Notes: generated by a model not told the origin, from the letters alone. Shown: positions 42,902-52,370, counted from the stretch's first letter. The stretch is 64,000 nucleotides of DNA from Spirochaetota bacterium (GCA_016214035.1 JACRPF010000020.1:132800-196799), one strand, 5' to 3'. Numbers and translations: made by a program.

Positions 42902-45900
42902 ATGGAAAAAAGCGATACCATTTTATCGGTAATGTCATGTGCGGAAAACACCCGCACGAAAGCCGCTCCGTCCTTCACAGCAATACTCATGTTCATCATG
43001 TTTATCTGCGTTCTTCCCGTTTTCTCCGCCATGACGATAATCGAATCCGACGACACGGCGAAAGTGATACAGGTGGAACCCGCTGGCACCAAGTGGGCGG
43101 ATAAATGGATCGAAGGCGGCTATCAGTATCCGATGAGTTTTGTGAAAGATAAACCGTTCATGGCGAGCGGCGGCAGTGCGCTCTCGAGCGGCTGGGGCTA
43201 TACGAACGGTCCCGGCACCGGCGCTGAATTGCGTTATACGTTCAGCAACCAGAACAGTGTAAGCGTGGGTTTTCTTATTCATGCGCAGGGTCAGGTGGCG
43301 GAGATATATGTCGACGATGTTTTGAAAGCCACGGTAGATACCGAGGCGCCGAGCGCCATCGATTACGGCGGATTGTCCGGCGCGATGCGTGAGGTGTGCG
43401 CGGCAACCGGGCTTTCAAGCGGCGTGCATACGGTACGTATTCGCAACACCGGCACGCATAATTATACGGCTTCGACGAATTGGGATAATAATACCACCAT
43501 GTACGGCGGGCGCGGCACCCAGCTTGTCGTAGACTTCATCAGAACGGGAGATTATGCGTTCGGTACGGTGAAAGGAACGATACTCGACGGTTCGGGTACG
43601 CCGATACGCAATGCACGCATCACGCTCAATTCCGGTGTCGGTCCGTTCATCGACGGCTCGGGGAAAACGGTCAATTATTCCGACGGTAAAGGATATTTTC
43701 AGATATCGGGTCTTGCCGCGGGCACCTACACGCTGACGGCGAAACGGGGGAATCTCTGCAATTATTCCGGCACGGTGGTGGTTACCGCCGGCGGCACGGT
43801 GACGAACAACATCACCTATATATCCACGGTGAATATTACGCGGCCGCGGCTTATGGCTCCCGCTATCGTGGCGCGGAACACGACGCTGGTCGTGGAGGTA
43901 TCGGCGCCCTCCGGCACGAGCGGCTGGAGCATGACGCTCAATAATAATTACAAGACGATTCCGCTGACGGTGACGGCGACATACGGCGCAACGAAAATAT
44001 GGAACGGTACGAGACCCGGCTGGCAGCTGACGGCGACGATACCGGCGTCAACACCGCAGGAACTGTGGAACGTGACGGTGGCGAACTCAGGCGGCAGCGG
44101 GACCGAATACAAATCAGTCAAAGTCGTCGACACCATGGATAAAAGTTTTTATATGATACATATGGCGGACACGCATTGCGACACCAGATTCGTCTCGAAC
44201 CCGAACAACGACGATAAGTTCATCGCCATGCTTGAGGAGATAGACATCATCAACCCCACCTTTCTCGCCATCGCGGGCGATTATTGCCAGAGTCCCGGTA
44301 TCACGCAGGCGTATGACGAGCAGATGATACCCATATTCGTCACCAACGGAAATGTGCCCTGCTTCATCTCGCGCGGCAATCACGAGTGTCCCGTGTCGCA
44401 GTCGCAGGTGTTCAACGACTGGTTCTGGGAAACCGTCATCGGCCAGCTTACCTACAGTGTTAAGGCGGGGCCGGTAAACATTTTCTGTCACGACGTGATG
44501 CAGAACTCATCAAAAGCATGGCTGCAGTCGGCATATGCGGCAAGTCAGGCGGATGCTACCGACAAGGTGCGCATACTCATCGAGCATGTCCCGTCGAGTT
44601 TCAACAGCGGATGGGCGCCGACCACGGCACCGTATCCTTCCGTGCTTCTCTACGGCCACGGACACAGCGACCAGTACAGCACGGCGAGCGGATACCCCCA
44701 GATCGAGACGGCGTCGGGTCAGAATTACCGCATGCGGCAGCTCCGGTTCAATCGCGACGGTTCGGGCAACTGGACACTCGGGAGTTACGGCTACAACGGC
44801 GGCAGCGGGTCAATGACCACGGCAAGCAGCCCCACCGCGGTATCAATCAAGCGCACCTTTGCATTCGCCAATAACGGCACGGTGTCATCAAACGCAGCGT
44901 CGATTGTCAATAGCCTCGCGGAAACATTTGAGAACGGCTGTGCGCGCTTCATCATGCCGAAGGGCACGTATGCCGCGACGGGCGGAACCATCGTCGATGC
45001 ATATGATTCTGATGATGGGTTAAAGACCATTGTTGTCGTCACGGTGAACATCGCGAAAAGCGCAACGACATCGGTAACGGTATGTCCCGTCAACGGCGCA
45101 CCGGTCATCACCGGAGCGCTCGCGAGTTTCACCACCAATAAATCATTCACGGTCACGCTCGATGTAGATAAGAATTTCGGATACTGGTCGACGAACGGCA
45201 CGTCGTATAGCCAGTTCACCACGAACGGCACATCGATTCTCATCGACCGGACGCTCACGCTTTCATACTACGGGCTCGACACGAACGCGCACAACAGCGG
45301 CACGAACAGCAGGACCTATACGTTCGACACCACCGCGCCCACGGTCACCGGTGCTCCGGCCAACTTCGTGACGAACGCAGCGTTCACGGTTACGCTCGAT
45401 GTGAACGAGAACTACGGCTGGTTCTCCACGAATGGCTCTACATTCTATCAGTTCACGACATCGGCCACGAACATACTCATCGACCGGACGCTTACGCTTT
45501 CGTTTTACGGACGCGACGCGCTCGGCAACACCAGTACCACGAACATGCGCACGTACACCGTGGATCTTCCGCCGGTGGTAAGCGGCGCACCGGCAAGCTG
45601 CACGACAAACAAGACCTTCACGATCGCGCTTGCGGTCGATGATAACTACGGCTATTGGTCAACCAACGGCACAACGTTCTATCAATTCACCACGGCCGGC
45701 ACCACTGTCGGCATAAGCCGGACGACGACGCTGCGGTATTATGGTTCGAACGCCGTTGGCGTGAGCGCCACGAATTCGCGCACCTATACGTTCGACACCA
45801 CGGCTCCGTCCGTCAGTGGTGCCCCGGCCTCATTTTTGACGAACAGAGTGTTCACCGTCACGCTCGCGGTGAATGAGAACTACGGCTATGTCTCGTTGAA

Positions 45901-46288
45901 CGGCGGAGCGTATGCGCGGTTCGGTACTGCGGGAACGAACATCGTCATCGACAAAACGACAGCACTGTCCTGGTACGGACGGGATACCCTGGGAAATACC
46001 AGCATCACGAATGCCGCCGTGTATACAGTGACTATCATAACCGTGCTTGACGGCGTACGATACATGAAGGACGGCGGTAGCAGCATCATCCTCGTGAATC
46101 TTCCCGAGAACACCACGGGCGCGGTGTATTCCGTATCGGGAAGGCGTGTCGCCGAGTTGACACCGAACGACCGCGGTCTTGTGTGGGACTTGTCTTCAAA
46201 CGGACGCAAAGCGTCGCCGGGCGTGTATCTCTGCAAATTGTCGACGCAGAGCGAGATAAAAGTCGTCAAGGTGATGGTGCAGTACTGA
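42902..46288 (+). CDS. Large secreted metallophosphoesterase with binding modules, four Ig-like repeats and sorting domain
   Basis: The ATG at 42902 has GGAG 8 nt upstream; an in-frame ATG at 42878 has none. The 1128-residue product has a late hydrophobic signal segment (AILMFIMFICVLPVFSA). A beta-sandwich follows (about 45-215), then a carboxypeptidase-regulatory-like domain (about 222-310, GTILDGSGTPIRNARITL), an Ig-like linker, and a calcineurin-type phosphoesterase (about 415-615) with HMADTHCD, IAGDYC, SRGNHE, IEHVPSS and YGHGHSD. Four Ig-like modules (starts near 45103, 45337, 45571, 45805) and a sorting-type domain (VNLPENT, YSVSGRRV, GVYLCKL) end it. Its phosphoesterase domain is a different branch from the two smaller paralogues, but its tail is the same four-module block as in the two preceding genes. 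Confidence 0.82.
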   Translation: MEKSDTILSVMSCAENTRTKAAPSFTAILMFIMFICVLPVFSAMTIIESDDTAKVIQVEPAGTKWADKWIEGGYQYPMSFVKDKPFMASGGSALSSGWGYTNGPGTGAELRYTFSNQNSVSVGFLIHAQGQVAEIYVDDVLKATVDTEAPSAIDYGGLSGAMREVCAATGLSSGVHTVRIRNTGTHNYTASTNWDNNTTMYGGRGTQLVVDFIRTGDYAFGTVKGTILDGSGTPIRNARITLNSGVGPFIDGSGKTVNYSDGKGYFQISGLAAGTYTLTAKRGNLCNYSGTVVVTAGGTVTNNITYISTVNITRPRLMAPAIVARNTTLVVEVSAPSGTSGWSMTLNNNYKTIPLTVTATYGATKIWNGTRPGWQLTATIPASTPQELWNVTVANSGGSGTEYKSVKVVDTMDKSFYMIHMADTHCDTRFVSNPNNDDKFIAMLEEIDIINPTFLAIAGDYCQSPGITQAYDEQMIPIFVTNGNVPCFISRGNHECPVSQSQVFNDWFWETVIGQLTYSVKAGPVNIFCHDVMQNSSKAWLQSAYAASQADATDKVRILIEHVPSSFNSGWAPTTAPYPSVLLYGHGHSDQYSTASGYPQIETASGQNYRMRQLRFNRDGSGNWTLGSYGYNGGSGSMTTASSPTAVSIKRTFAFANNGTVSSNAASIVNSLAETFENGCARFIMPKGTYAATGGTIVDAYDSDDGLKTIVVVTVNIAKSATTSVTVCPVNGAPVITGALASFTTNKSFTVTLDVDKNFGYWSTNGTSYSQFTTNGTSILIDRTLTLSYYGLDTNAHNSGTNSRTYTFDTTAPTVTGAPANFVTNAAFTVTLDVNENYGWFSTNGSTFYQFTTSATNILIDRTLTLSFYGRDALGNTSTTNMRTYTVDLPPVVSGAPASCTTNKTFTIALAVDDNYGYWSTNGTTFYQFTTAGTTVGISRTTTLRYYGSNAVGVSATNSRTYTFDTTAPSVSGAPASFLTNRVFTVTLAVNENYGYVSLNGGAYARFGTAGTNIVIDKTTALSWYGRDTLGNTSITNAAVYTVTIITVLDGVRYMKDGGSSIILVNLPENTTGAVYSVSGRRVAELTPNDRGLVWDLSSNGRKASPGVYLCKLSTQSEIKVVKVMVQY

Positions 46289-46320
46289 ACGCAGCACAAC
46301 TGCTGACGTCGTGAAAAGCA

Positions 46321-46348
46321 TTGACATATCGCGATAGTATTGTATTGT
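46321..46348 (+). promoter_or_regulatory. Promoter of the trehalase-like gene, possible leaderless start
   Basis: TTGACA (46321-46326), a 16-nt spacer and TATTGT (46343-46348) are followed by 6 nt and ATGATGATG. No Shine-Dalgarno is possible in that interval. Confidence 0.55.
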
Positions 46349-46354
46349 CAAAAA

Positions 46355-47629
46355 ATGATGATGCAATCAAAAAATGTACCCGCACCCGAAACGGTACAGC
46401 GTGTTCTTTCGTATATCCAGTCTCATTGGGACGAGAGCGTGCATGACGATGTACGGAATCCTCCGCCGGCGAATGTGAGTGCGCTGCCGGTGCCGCATAC
46501 GGTGCCCTGCCTGCACGGCCATTTTCCGGTATTTTTTTATTGGGACACCTATTTCACCAATGTGGGACTTATCATCCAGGGTCGTCTCGATCTTGCCAAG
46601 AGCAACTGCGAAGCCATGGCCTGGCTTATCGGCCGTCACGGATTCATCCCCAACAATACATTCGTAAGCGATGCGAACCGTTCACAGCCGCCGTATTTCT
46701 CGCGTATGGTCCGCGAGGTGTATGAGGTGAGCGGCGACAAAGCGTGGCTCGGGCGGATGTCGGCATTTGTGCAGCGTGAATATCAATTCTGGATGACGGC
46801 CCGTCACAGCCCGCTGGAATTAAACCGGCATGGCGAACATGCATCGCGCGACTTTCTGTTACGCTTTTACGATGGGCTCCTCCATAATCGCCTCGGACTG
46901 CCGCTCGGAATAACTGAAGCTGATAAAATCCGCGAGGCCGGACGGTATCTCGCCGAGGCCGAGACCGGCTGGGACTTCAATCCGCGTTTCGAGCATCGCT
47001 GTCCCGATTTCTGTCCCGTAGACCTCAACTCGCTGCTGTGGGGCGGCGAGAAGGATCTGGCGTATTTCTTTACAGAACTCGTAAATGGCGATGAAGCGGC
47101 ACGGTTCGAAGCGCTTGCCGATAAGCGGGAATCGCTCATGCGGAAGTATCTGTGGAGTACCGGGCGCGGACTTTATCTCGATTTCGATCACACCACGATG
47201 CGGCTCGGCAAAACGGCATGTCTCGCGGCATTTCATCCGCTCTGGCTCGGCATGGCGACCGCGGATGAAGCGGCGCGCACACATAAGCAGCTTTCATTGT
47301 TCGAAGAGGAATATGGTGCCGCTGTGTGCGAGCGTGTAGATTCAAAAACATTTTATCAGTGGGGACATCCGAACGGCTGGCCTCCCTTGACATATACGAC
47401 CGTCATGGGACTTCATCGATACGGTTATACGAAGGACGCAGCGCGCTTGGCGGAAAAATATATCGCATGGGCGGTAACGCAGTTCGAAAAGACCGGACAG
47501 CTTTGGGAGAAGTTCAATGTACTCGACGGTACGATAGCCGCCGGCGAGTATGAGGCGCAGCCTATGCTCGGCTGGAGCGCCGGTGTGTTCGTGGCACTGG
47601 CCCGGTTTCTCGATACACAGAATGCATAG
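46355..47629 (+). CDS. Trehalase-like glycoside hydrolase (GH37-type)
   Basis: The 424-residue cytoplasmic protein is an (alpha/alpha)6-barrel enzyme with trehalase signatures: YWDTYFTNVG (signature 1), NRSQPPYF, ETGWDFNPRF with the likely acid Asp207, QWGHPNGWPP (signature 2) and LWEKFNV with the likely base Glu385. In signature 2 the usual QWDYPNGW Asp-Tyr is Gly-His, so the substrate may not be trehalose itself. It has no signal peptide, so it would act on imported sugar. The frame opens at TTG 46340, but that codon lies between the -35 and -10, so the ATG cluster at 46355 is preferred. It precedes the FAD/M14/FAD operon by 130 nt. Confidence 0.8.
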   Translation: MMMQSKNVPAPETVQRVLSYIQSHWDESVHDDVRNPPPANVSALPVPHTVPCLHGHFPVFFYWDTYFTNVGLIIQGRLDLAKSNCEAMAWLIGRHGFIPNNTFVSDANRSQPPYFSRMVREVYEVSGDKAWLGRMSAFVQREYQFWMTARHSPLELNRHGEHASRDFLLRFYDGLLHNRLGLPLGITEADKIREAGRYLAEAETGWDFNPRFEHRCPDFCPVDLNSLLWGGEKDLAYFFTELVNGDEAARFEALADKRESLMRKYLWSTGRGLYLDFDHTTMRLGKTACLAAFHPLWLGMATADEAARTHKQLSLFEEEYGAAVCERVDSKTFYQWGHPNGWPPLTYTTVMGLHRYGYTKDAARLAEKYIAWAVTQFEKTGQLWEKFNVLDGTIAAGEYEAQPMLGWSAGVFVALARFLDTQNA

Positions 47630-47761
47630 CAGGCGTTCCGCTTTTCGCAGCATCATTTTAAACGTTATTCAGCATAATATGCTATAGAATACCGGCGTCT
47701 TCCTTTATATTATCGTTATGGTATTATCGATACACAATGTATGTTCCACAGGGAAGATAAC

Positions 47762-49072
47762 ATGAACCAGGCATTCCAATCAGTGATGAAAGAAAACCCC
47801 TTCGTCGAATTCGACTGCATCGTCATCGGCGCAGGTCCAGCAGGATTCGCGGCCAGTGTGGAGGCCGCACGCAGCGGTCTTTCGGTGCTGCTCATCGAAC
47901 AGCTGGGTTTTCCCGGCGGCATCGCAAGCGCATCGCTCTGCCCGCATATCATGGGATATACGGAGGCCGGAAAACAGCTCGTAAAAGGAATTGCCGACGA
48001 GTTCGCCCGCTCACTTGACCGTATCGGCTGCGCGGCGTTCAACCGCGGCGATGAGTATGAGATGCCCATCGGCGATAAACCGCTAACCACGAGCGTCATC
48101 ACCACGAAACCGGCGGTGCAGTATACGATGAACGCCATGCTCGACGCGGCGAAGGTAAAGACGCTTTACTATACGTCGCTCATCGCCGTTGAACGCGACG
48201 GGAACAGGATTGCCGCCGTATATGTGAACTGCCGCGAAGGCATCATCCGCATCCCCGCACGCGTGTTCATCGACGCAACGGGGGACGCGCATCTGGTTCA
48301 CCGCGCCGGCGGCGAGACGCGCGAGCATGACCCGGAAGAGTCGATGACCAAAACACTGCTCATGCACGTGAACGGGGTGAAGGATTTCAAACGGAGCGAG
48401 ACAAAAACCCGGTTCAGAGAGCTTTCGAAGCAGGGTCTTGTCCCCGTCGCGGGGCAGGATAATTTCATGGGATTTTCAATTCCGATGCATCCGGGTGAGA
48501 CGCATCTCAATTTCACGATGACAGCCGGAAATGCCGTGACCTCGGCCGCGTGCACGGAGATGGACAAGGAACTCCGCCGGCAGGCATTCGACGGTATCGC
48601 GTGGTTCAAAAAGAATTTCAAGGGCTTTGAGAGCGCGTATCTCGCCGACATCGCGGACATGATAGGCATACGGGCCGCGCGGAATATCGTCGGGAAAGCC
48701 ACGGTAACAGAAAAAGCCATTCTCGCCGATGAAGCCGTTACCGAACCCGTGGTGAATTCGAAATGCTACTACGGCGACCACTATTCAAAAAGCTTCAGCG
48801 CATCATGGGCGAAAACGGGCGGCGTCCGTGCGGTCCCGTTCGGCGCGATGCTGCCGGTGACATTATCGAACGTCATCGCTGCGGGAAGGAATATCTCAAG
48901 CGAACCGCGCGTGATAACCACGTTCCGGCTCATGGCCACCTGCATGGGGCTGGGACAGGCCGCAGGTATCACAGCGGCATATGCGGTGGAAAAAATAGTG
49001 AATGCCAATGAAGTCCCCTATTCAGCAGTGAGCGCTGCGTTCCGCGAAAAAGGAGTGCTCTACCATGATTGA
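47762..49072 (+). CDS. FAD-dependent oxidoreductase (FAD_oxidored family), first of a coupled trio
   Basis: The 436-residue protein opens with a Rossmann FAD site, CIVIGAGPAGFAASVEAARSG, and continues IEQLGFPGGIASASL, FIDATGDAHLVHRAGG (ATG motif) and a C-terminal AAGRNISSEPRVITTFR / MGLGQAAGITAAYA. This is the pfam12831-type family common in glycan-degrading bacteria, whose reactions are mostly unproven. GGAAG lies upstream of the ATG at 47762. There is no signal peptide. Its stop overlaps the start of the M14 gene by 8 nt, so translation is coupled. A second, divergent copy of the same family ends the operon. Confidence 0.85.
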   Translation: MNQAFQSVMKENPFVEFDCIVIGAGPAGFAASVEAARSGLSVLLIEQLGFPGGIASASLCPHIMGYTEAGKQLVKGIADEFARSLDRIGCAAFNRGDEYEMPIGDKPLTTSVITTKPAVQYTMNAMLDAAKVKTLYYTSLIAVERDGNRIAAVYVNCREGIIRIPARVFIDATGDAHLVHRAGGETREHDPEESMTKTLLMHVNGVKDFKRSETKTRFRELSKQGLVPVAGQDNFMGFSIPMHPGETHLNFTMTAGNAVTSAACTEMDKELRRQAFDGIAWFKKNFKGFESAYLADIADMIGIRAARNIVGKATVTEKAILADEAVTEPVVNSKCYYGDHYSKSFSASWAKTGGVRAVPFGAMLPVTLSNVIAAGRNISSEPRVITTFRLMATCMGLGQAAGITAAYAVEKIVNANEVPYSAVSAAFREKGVLYHD

Positions 49073-50162
49073 TATCGCCATACGCGGCAGTCATCCCGGC
49101 GGCAACATCATTCTGAAGTCAATTGAAGGCGATACGGTAACACTTGCGCAGGACCTCCGCGATACGAACGGCACCTGGTTCTACTGGAACTTCCGCATCG
49201 AGCACGCGGCGGAAAAAACGCTGACGTTCAAATTCGATGAAGAACTTATCGGGCATCACGGCCCCGCGGTGAGCCGCGACGGCATACGCTGGGACTGGGC
49301 GAAGAACGGCGTCATGATCGACCGGAAATCGTTCCGTTATACGTTCGGTCCGGATGACAACAGTTTCTATTTCGCCTTCTGCATGCCGTATACCGCGGCC
49401 GATCTGCAGCGCTTTCTCGGGAAACATGCCGATGATCCTCGTTTGTCATTGAAGATATTGACAAAGACCGAGGCCGGTTACAGCGCACCGCTCCTTCTCA
49501 TGGGAAACCGCGACAAGCCCGAAAAGCACATGGTCATCACCGCGCGTCATCATGCCTGTGAATCGACGGCGTCGTATATGATAGAAGGCATCATCGACTA
49601 TTTTCTGTCGAATCCAAAACTGCTTGACAAAGTTCTTTTCCATATTGTACCGTTTGCGGATTATGACGGCGTGGAACACGGCGATCAGGGCAAATCACGC
49701 ATACCGCACGATCACAACCGCGATTATATCGACGCTCCGCTCTACAAAACCGTAGAGAGTATCATCAGGCATTGCGGTGATTTCCCGGTATTTGCTGGAT
49801 TCGATCTCCATGCGCCGTATAAATGGGGCGGGCGCAACGATTTCCCGTTCATCGCAAAAAGCGCGAGCCCCGGCAAGGAAGAGATAGAACGTTTCGGTGC
49901 TTATCTGAAAACCATAAGCGCATCACGCGGCGGGCTGGTGTATGACGGCACACAGGATATCGAAGCCGGTGTTGAATGGAATCTGAATGAACCTTCCACA
50001 TGCTCGTCGTTCATGCGCCGTTCGGGAGCGAAACTCGCGTTCACGTTCGAGATGCCGTATTTCGGGATAGCGCCCGCACGGATTACACAGCAGGGACTCC
50101 GCAATTTCGGGAAGGATTTTGCCGCAGCGATTGAAAGCTATTACTACGAGGTGAACACATGA
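49065..50162 (+). CDS. M14-family zinc carboxypeptidase-like protein (cytosolic type)
   Basis: The 365-residue protein has an N-terminal beta-sandwich (about 1-130, FYWNFRIEHA, SFYFAFCMPYT), as in cytosolic carboxypeptidase-type M14 enzymes. The catalytic domain has zinc ligands His163 and Glu166 (ARHHACES), His249 (DLHAP), HDHNRDY (Asn-Arg substrate clamp), and the general base Glu329 in FTFEMPY. All key residues are present, so it should be an active metallo-carboxypeptidase or amidase. It has no signal peptide. Both of its ends overlap FAD oxidoreductase genes (8 and 4 nt), so the three proteins are probably made in equal amounts and act on one substrate, perhaps an amide- or peptide-linked sugar derivative; that is inference. 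Confidence 0.88.
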   Translation: MIDIAIRGSHPGGNIILKSIEGDTVTLAQDLRDTNGTWFYWNFRIEHAAEKTLTFKFDEELIGHHGPAVSRDGIRWDWAKNGVMIDRKSFRYTFGPDDNSFYFAFCMPYTAADLQRFLGKHADDPRLSLKILTKTEAGYSAPLLLMGNRDKPEKHMVITARHHACESTASYMIEGIIDYFLSNPKLLDKVLFHIVPFADYDGVEHGDQGKSRIPHDHNRDYIDAPLYKTVESIIRHCGDFPVFAGFDLHAPYKWGGRNDFPFIAKSASPGKEEIERFGAYLKTISASRGGLVYDGTQDIEAGVEWNLNEPSTCSSFMRRSGAKLAFTFEMPYFGIAPARITQQGLRNFGKDFAAAIESYYYEVNT

Positions 50163-51493
50163 GCGCAACTCTCAACGAACCGTCACGCACGACACCGGTG
50201 ATCCACGAGGCCGACATCTGCGTCATCGGCGGAAGCTGTACCGGCGTGTTCGCCGCGGTACGGGCGGCCCGTCTGGGCGCGAGTGTTGTCATCATCGAAA
50301 AACAGAACGCGTTCGGCGGCGTGGCAACGCAGGGCCTCGTCAACATCTGGCATTCTCTCAAGGACACCGAGTACAAGCGCGACATCATCGCAGGACTCAC
50401 CCGCGAGGTCATTGAGCGGCTGCGCAAACGCGATGCCGTTGTCTCGCACGATGACAATCCGAATTCGGCGTACCTTCTCAATACCGAGGAGCTCAAAATA
50501 GAGCTTGACGAACTTATCACCGAGAACAGAATAACGCCGATGCTGCACACATCGTTCGCCTTGCCGTTCAGAAAAGACAACAGGATCGAGGCGGCCATCG
50601 TCGAGAATAAATCGGGACGCGGCGCGGTGCGGGCGAAGTTCTTCATCGACGCAACGGGTGACGGCGACGCTGCCGCGCGGCTCGATCTTCCGTTCACGCT
50701 GAAGACACACGTACAGCCGCCCACGACATGCGCGAAGATCCTCGGCACCGAAGGCATTGATATCGCCGGGCTTATCGGAAAACACCGTGAGGAATATGAT
50801 CTTCCCGACGACTGGGGATGGAACGCCGCTGTTGTTGGACTTCCGGGCGGCAAGATGCACGCGGAAACACATGTGTTCGATGTCGACTGCTCGAATGCTG
50901 AAGACCTTACCCGCGCCGAGATGGAAGGACGGCGCCATGTGCGCGCCTACATGGACATCATCCGGAAATACGCGGGAAAGAAACCGGTGCTCGCCGACAT
51001 CGCATCGTATATCGGCATACGCGAAACCAGGCATGTGCACGGAACATACCGCATTACCGAAGAGGACGTGCTTACCGGACGCGCGTTTCCGGACGCCATT
51101 GCGTTCGGAAGCTACCGCGTGGACGTTCATCACGAGGACAGACCCGGAATCACGTTCCGCTATCTCAACGGTAATGAGAATATCTTTGAAAAAGGTAAAG
51201 GCTGGACGAACGGACGATGGCGCCCCGAGACAGCGAGCGATCCAACGGCATATCAGATACCGTACCGCACGATGCTCCAGGACACGATACCGAATCTCAT
51301 CGTTGCCGGACGCGCCATAGACGCGGACACAGGATCGTACGGCGCCGTGCGTGTCATGGTGAACATGAACCAGACCGGCGAGGCAGCCGGTGTTGCCGCG
51401 TATCTCGCGCTCAACGGGAACAAAACATTCACCGGGGTTGACCCGGCTGCGTTACGCAGCGCCATGGAACAGGGCGGATCGATAATGCTCTGA
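50159..51493 (+). CDS. FAD-dependent oxidoreductase (FAD_oxidored family), third of a coupled trio
   Basis: The 444-residue protein has the FAD motif ADICVIGGSCTGVFAAVRAA (second glycines partly replaced: G-G-S-C-T-G), then IEKQNAFGGVATQGLVNIW, FIDATGDGDAAARL, ADIASYIGIRETRHVHG and the C-terminal VAGRAIDADTGSYGAVR / GEAAGVAAYLA. It belongs to the same pfam12831-type family as the gene at 47762 but is only distantly similar. ATGA overlap (4 nt) couples it to the M14 gene. It ends 12 nt from the convergent AraC gene, the likely regulator of the trio. Confidence 0.87.
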   Translation: MSATLNEPSRTTPVIHEADICVIGGSCTGVFAAVRAARLGASVVIIEKQNAFGGVATQGLVNIWHSLKDTEYKRDIIAGLTREVIERLRKRDAVVSHDDNPNSAYLLNTEELKIELDELITENRITPMLHTSFALPFRKDNRIEAAIVENKSGRGAVRAKFFIDATGDGDAAARLDLPFTLKTHVQPPTTCAKILGTEGIDIAGLIGKHREEYDLPDDWGWNAAVVGLPGGKMHAETHVFDVDCSNAEDLTRAEMEGRRHVRAYMDIIRKYAGKKPVLADIASYIGIRETRHVHGTYRITEEDVLTGRAFPDAIAFGSYRVDVHHEDRPGITFRYLNGNENIFEKGKGWTNGRWRPETASDPTAYQIPYRTMLQDTIPNLIVAGRAIDADTGSYGAVRVMVNMNQTGEAAGVAAYLALNGNKTFTGVDPAALRSAMEQGGSIML

Positions 51494-51505
51494 TACCCAG
51501 GCTTG

Positions 51506-52336
51506 TCAAACCGTCTGTTTCTCCCGCAGTCTGTCCGCGTATGCCCGCGGCGTTACGCCGGTAATCTTTTTGAATACCTTACTGAACGTCGGTGCGTCGG
51601 CGAAACCCGTGCGCCGGCACAGTTCGGATATCGATGCGCCCGCGGCCAGCGCCTGTTTTGCCGCATCAATGCGTTTTGAAAGAATGTACTTGTGCGGTGT
51701 GACGCCCGCGAATTCCGAAAAAAGTTTTATCACCGTGGTCCTGTCCAGACCCGCATGAGCGCTCAATGCGTCGATCGATATGTTCCCGTCGATAGCGCCG
51801 TCGATATAGCCGCCGAGTCTTTTGAACGTATCATACCGGCGTTTCGTCCGCGTATCGGGAACGGCATTGCTTTCGATGAAACCGCCGGTGAGCAGATACA
51901 GGAACACCGTACGGAGAAAAATATCGCGGCTGAGCGAACGGAACGGATGCTGTTCGGCGGCGATGGCCCGTTCGAAGATGCGTTCGAAGTATGTCCCTTT
52001 CGGCTTGAGCGTACGCGGCAGCGACAGAACGGTGTCGAACAATCCATTGGCACGCACCGGATTGAAATGGCAGAGATACACGGTAAGTGTAACATTTTTG
52101 GCATGCAGCACGGACAGTACATCGCCCGGGCGGTAGATAAAGAGCGTTTTCGCGGAAACGCCGATGCGTTCACCGTTGAGTATTATCGTGCACGAACCGC
52201 TCCGTACGTACCAGAAGTCATAATCATCGAATCTGCGGCGGATCTGGTCCTGCCCGGTCTTGGTCGCCGAGATTCGCGGCGGCAGTATCTCGAAGGAGGT
52301 GTCGAGGAGCATACGTTCGATCATGTCATTCATCAT
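51506..52336 (-). CDS. AraC-family transcriptional regulator
   Basis: The 276-residue protein has an N-terminal sensor (YVRSGSCTIILNGERI, TLFIYRPGDVLSV) and a C-terminal AraC domain: ISIDALSAHAGLDRTTVIKLF, then ISELCRRTGFADAPTFSKVF, with GVTPRAYADR at the end. The frame opens at 52357. I prefer the ATG at 52336, which follows TATACT by 6 nt with TTGCAT 16 nt further up, again a leaderless arrangement. The 21-bp-period array starts about 37 nt upstream of the -35, so it is a candidate binding array for this or another regulator. Convergence with the FAD/M14/FAD operon suggests that operon as a target. Confidence 0.88.
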   Translation of the reverse strand: MMNDMIERMLLDTSFEILPPRISATKTGQDQIRRRFDDYDFWYVRSGSCTIILNGERIGVSAKTLFIYRPGDVLSVLHAKNVTLTVYLCHFNPVRANGLFDTVLSLPRTLKPKGTYFERIFERAIAAEQHPFRSLSRDIFLRTVFLYLLTGGFIESNAVPDTRTKRRYDTFKRLGGYIDGAIDGNISIDALSAHAGLDRTTVIKLFSEFAGVTPHKYILSKRIDAAKQALAAGASISELCRRTGFADAPTFSKVFKKITGVTPRAYADRLREKQTV

Positions 52337-52342
52337 GGGTAA

Positions 52343-52370
52343 AGTATAGCAGACCATACGCGTAATGCAA
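52343..52370 (-). promoter_or_regulatory. Promoter of the AraC gene at 51506, possible leaderless start
   Basis: On the minus strand TTGCAT (52370-52365), a 16-nt spacer and TATACT (52348-52343) end 6 nt before the ATG at 52336. Confidence 0.6.
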
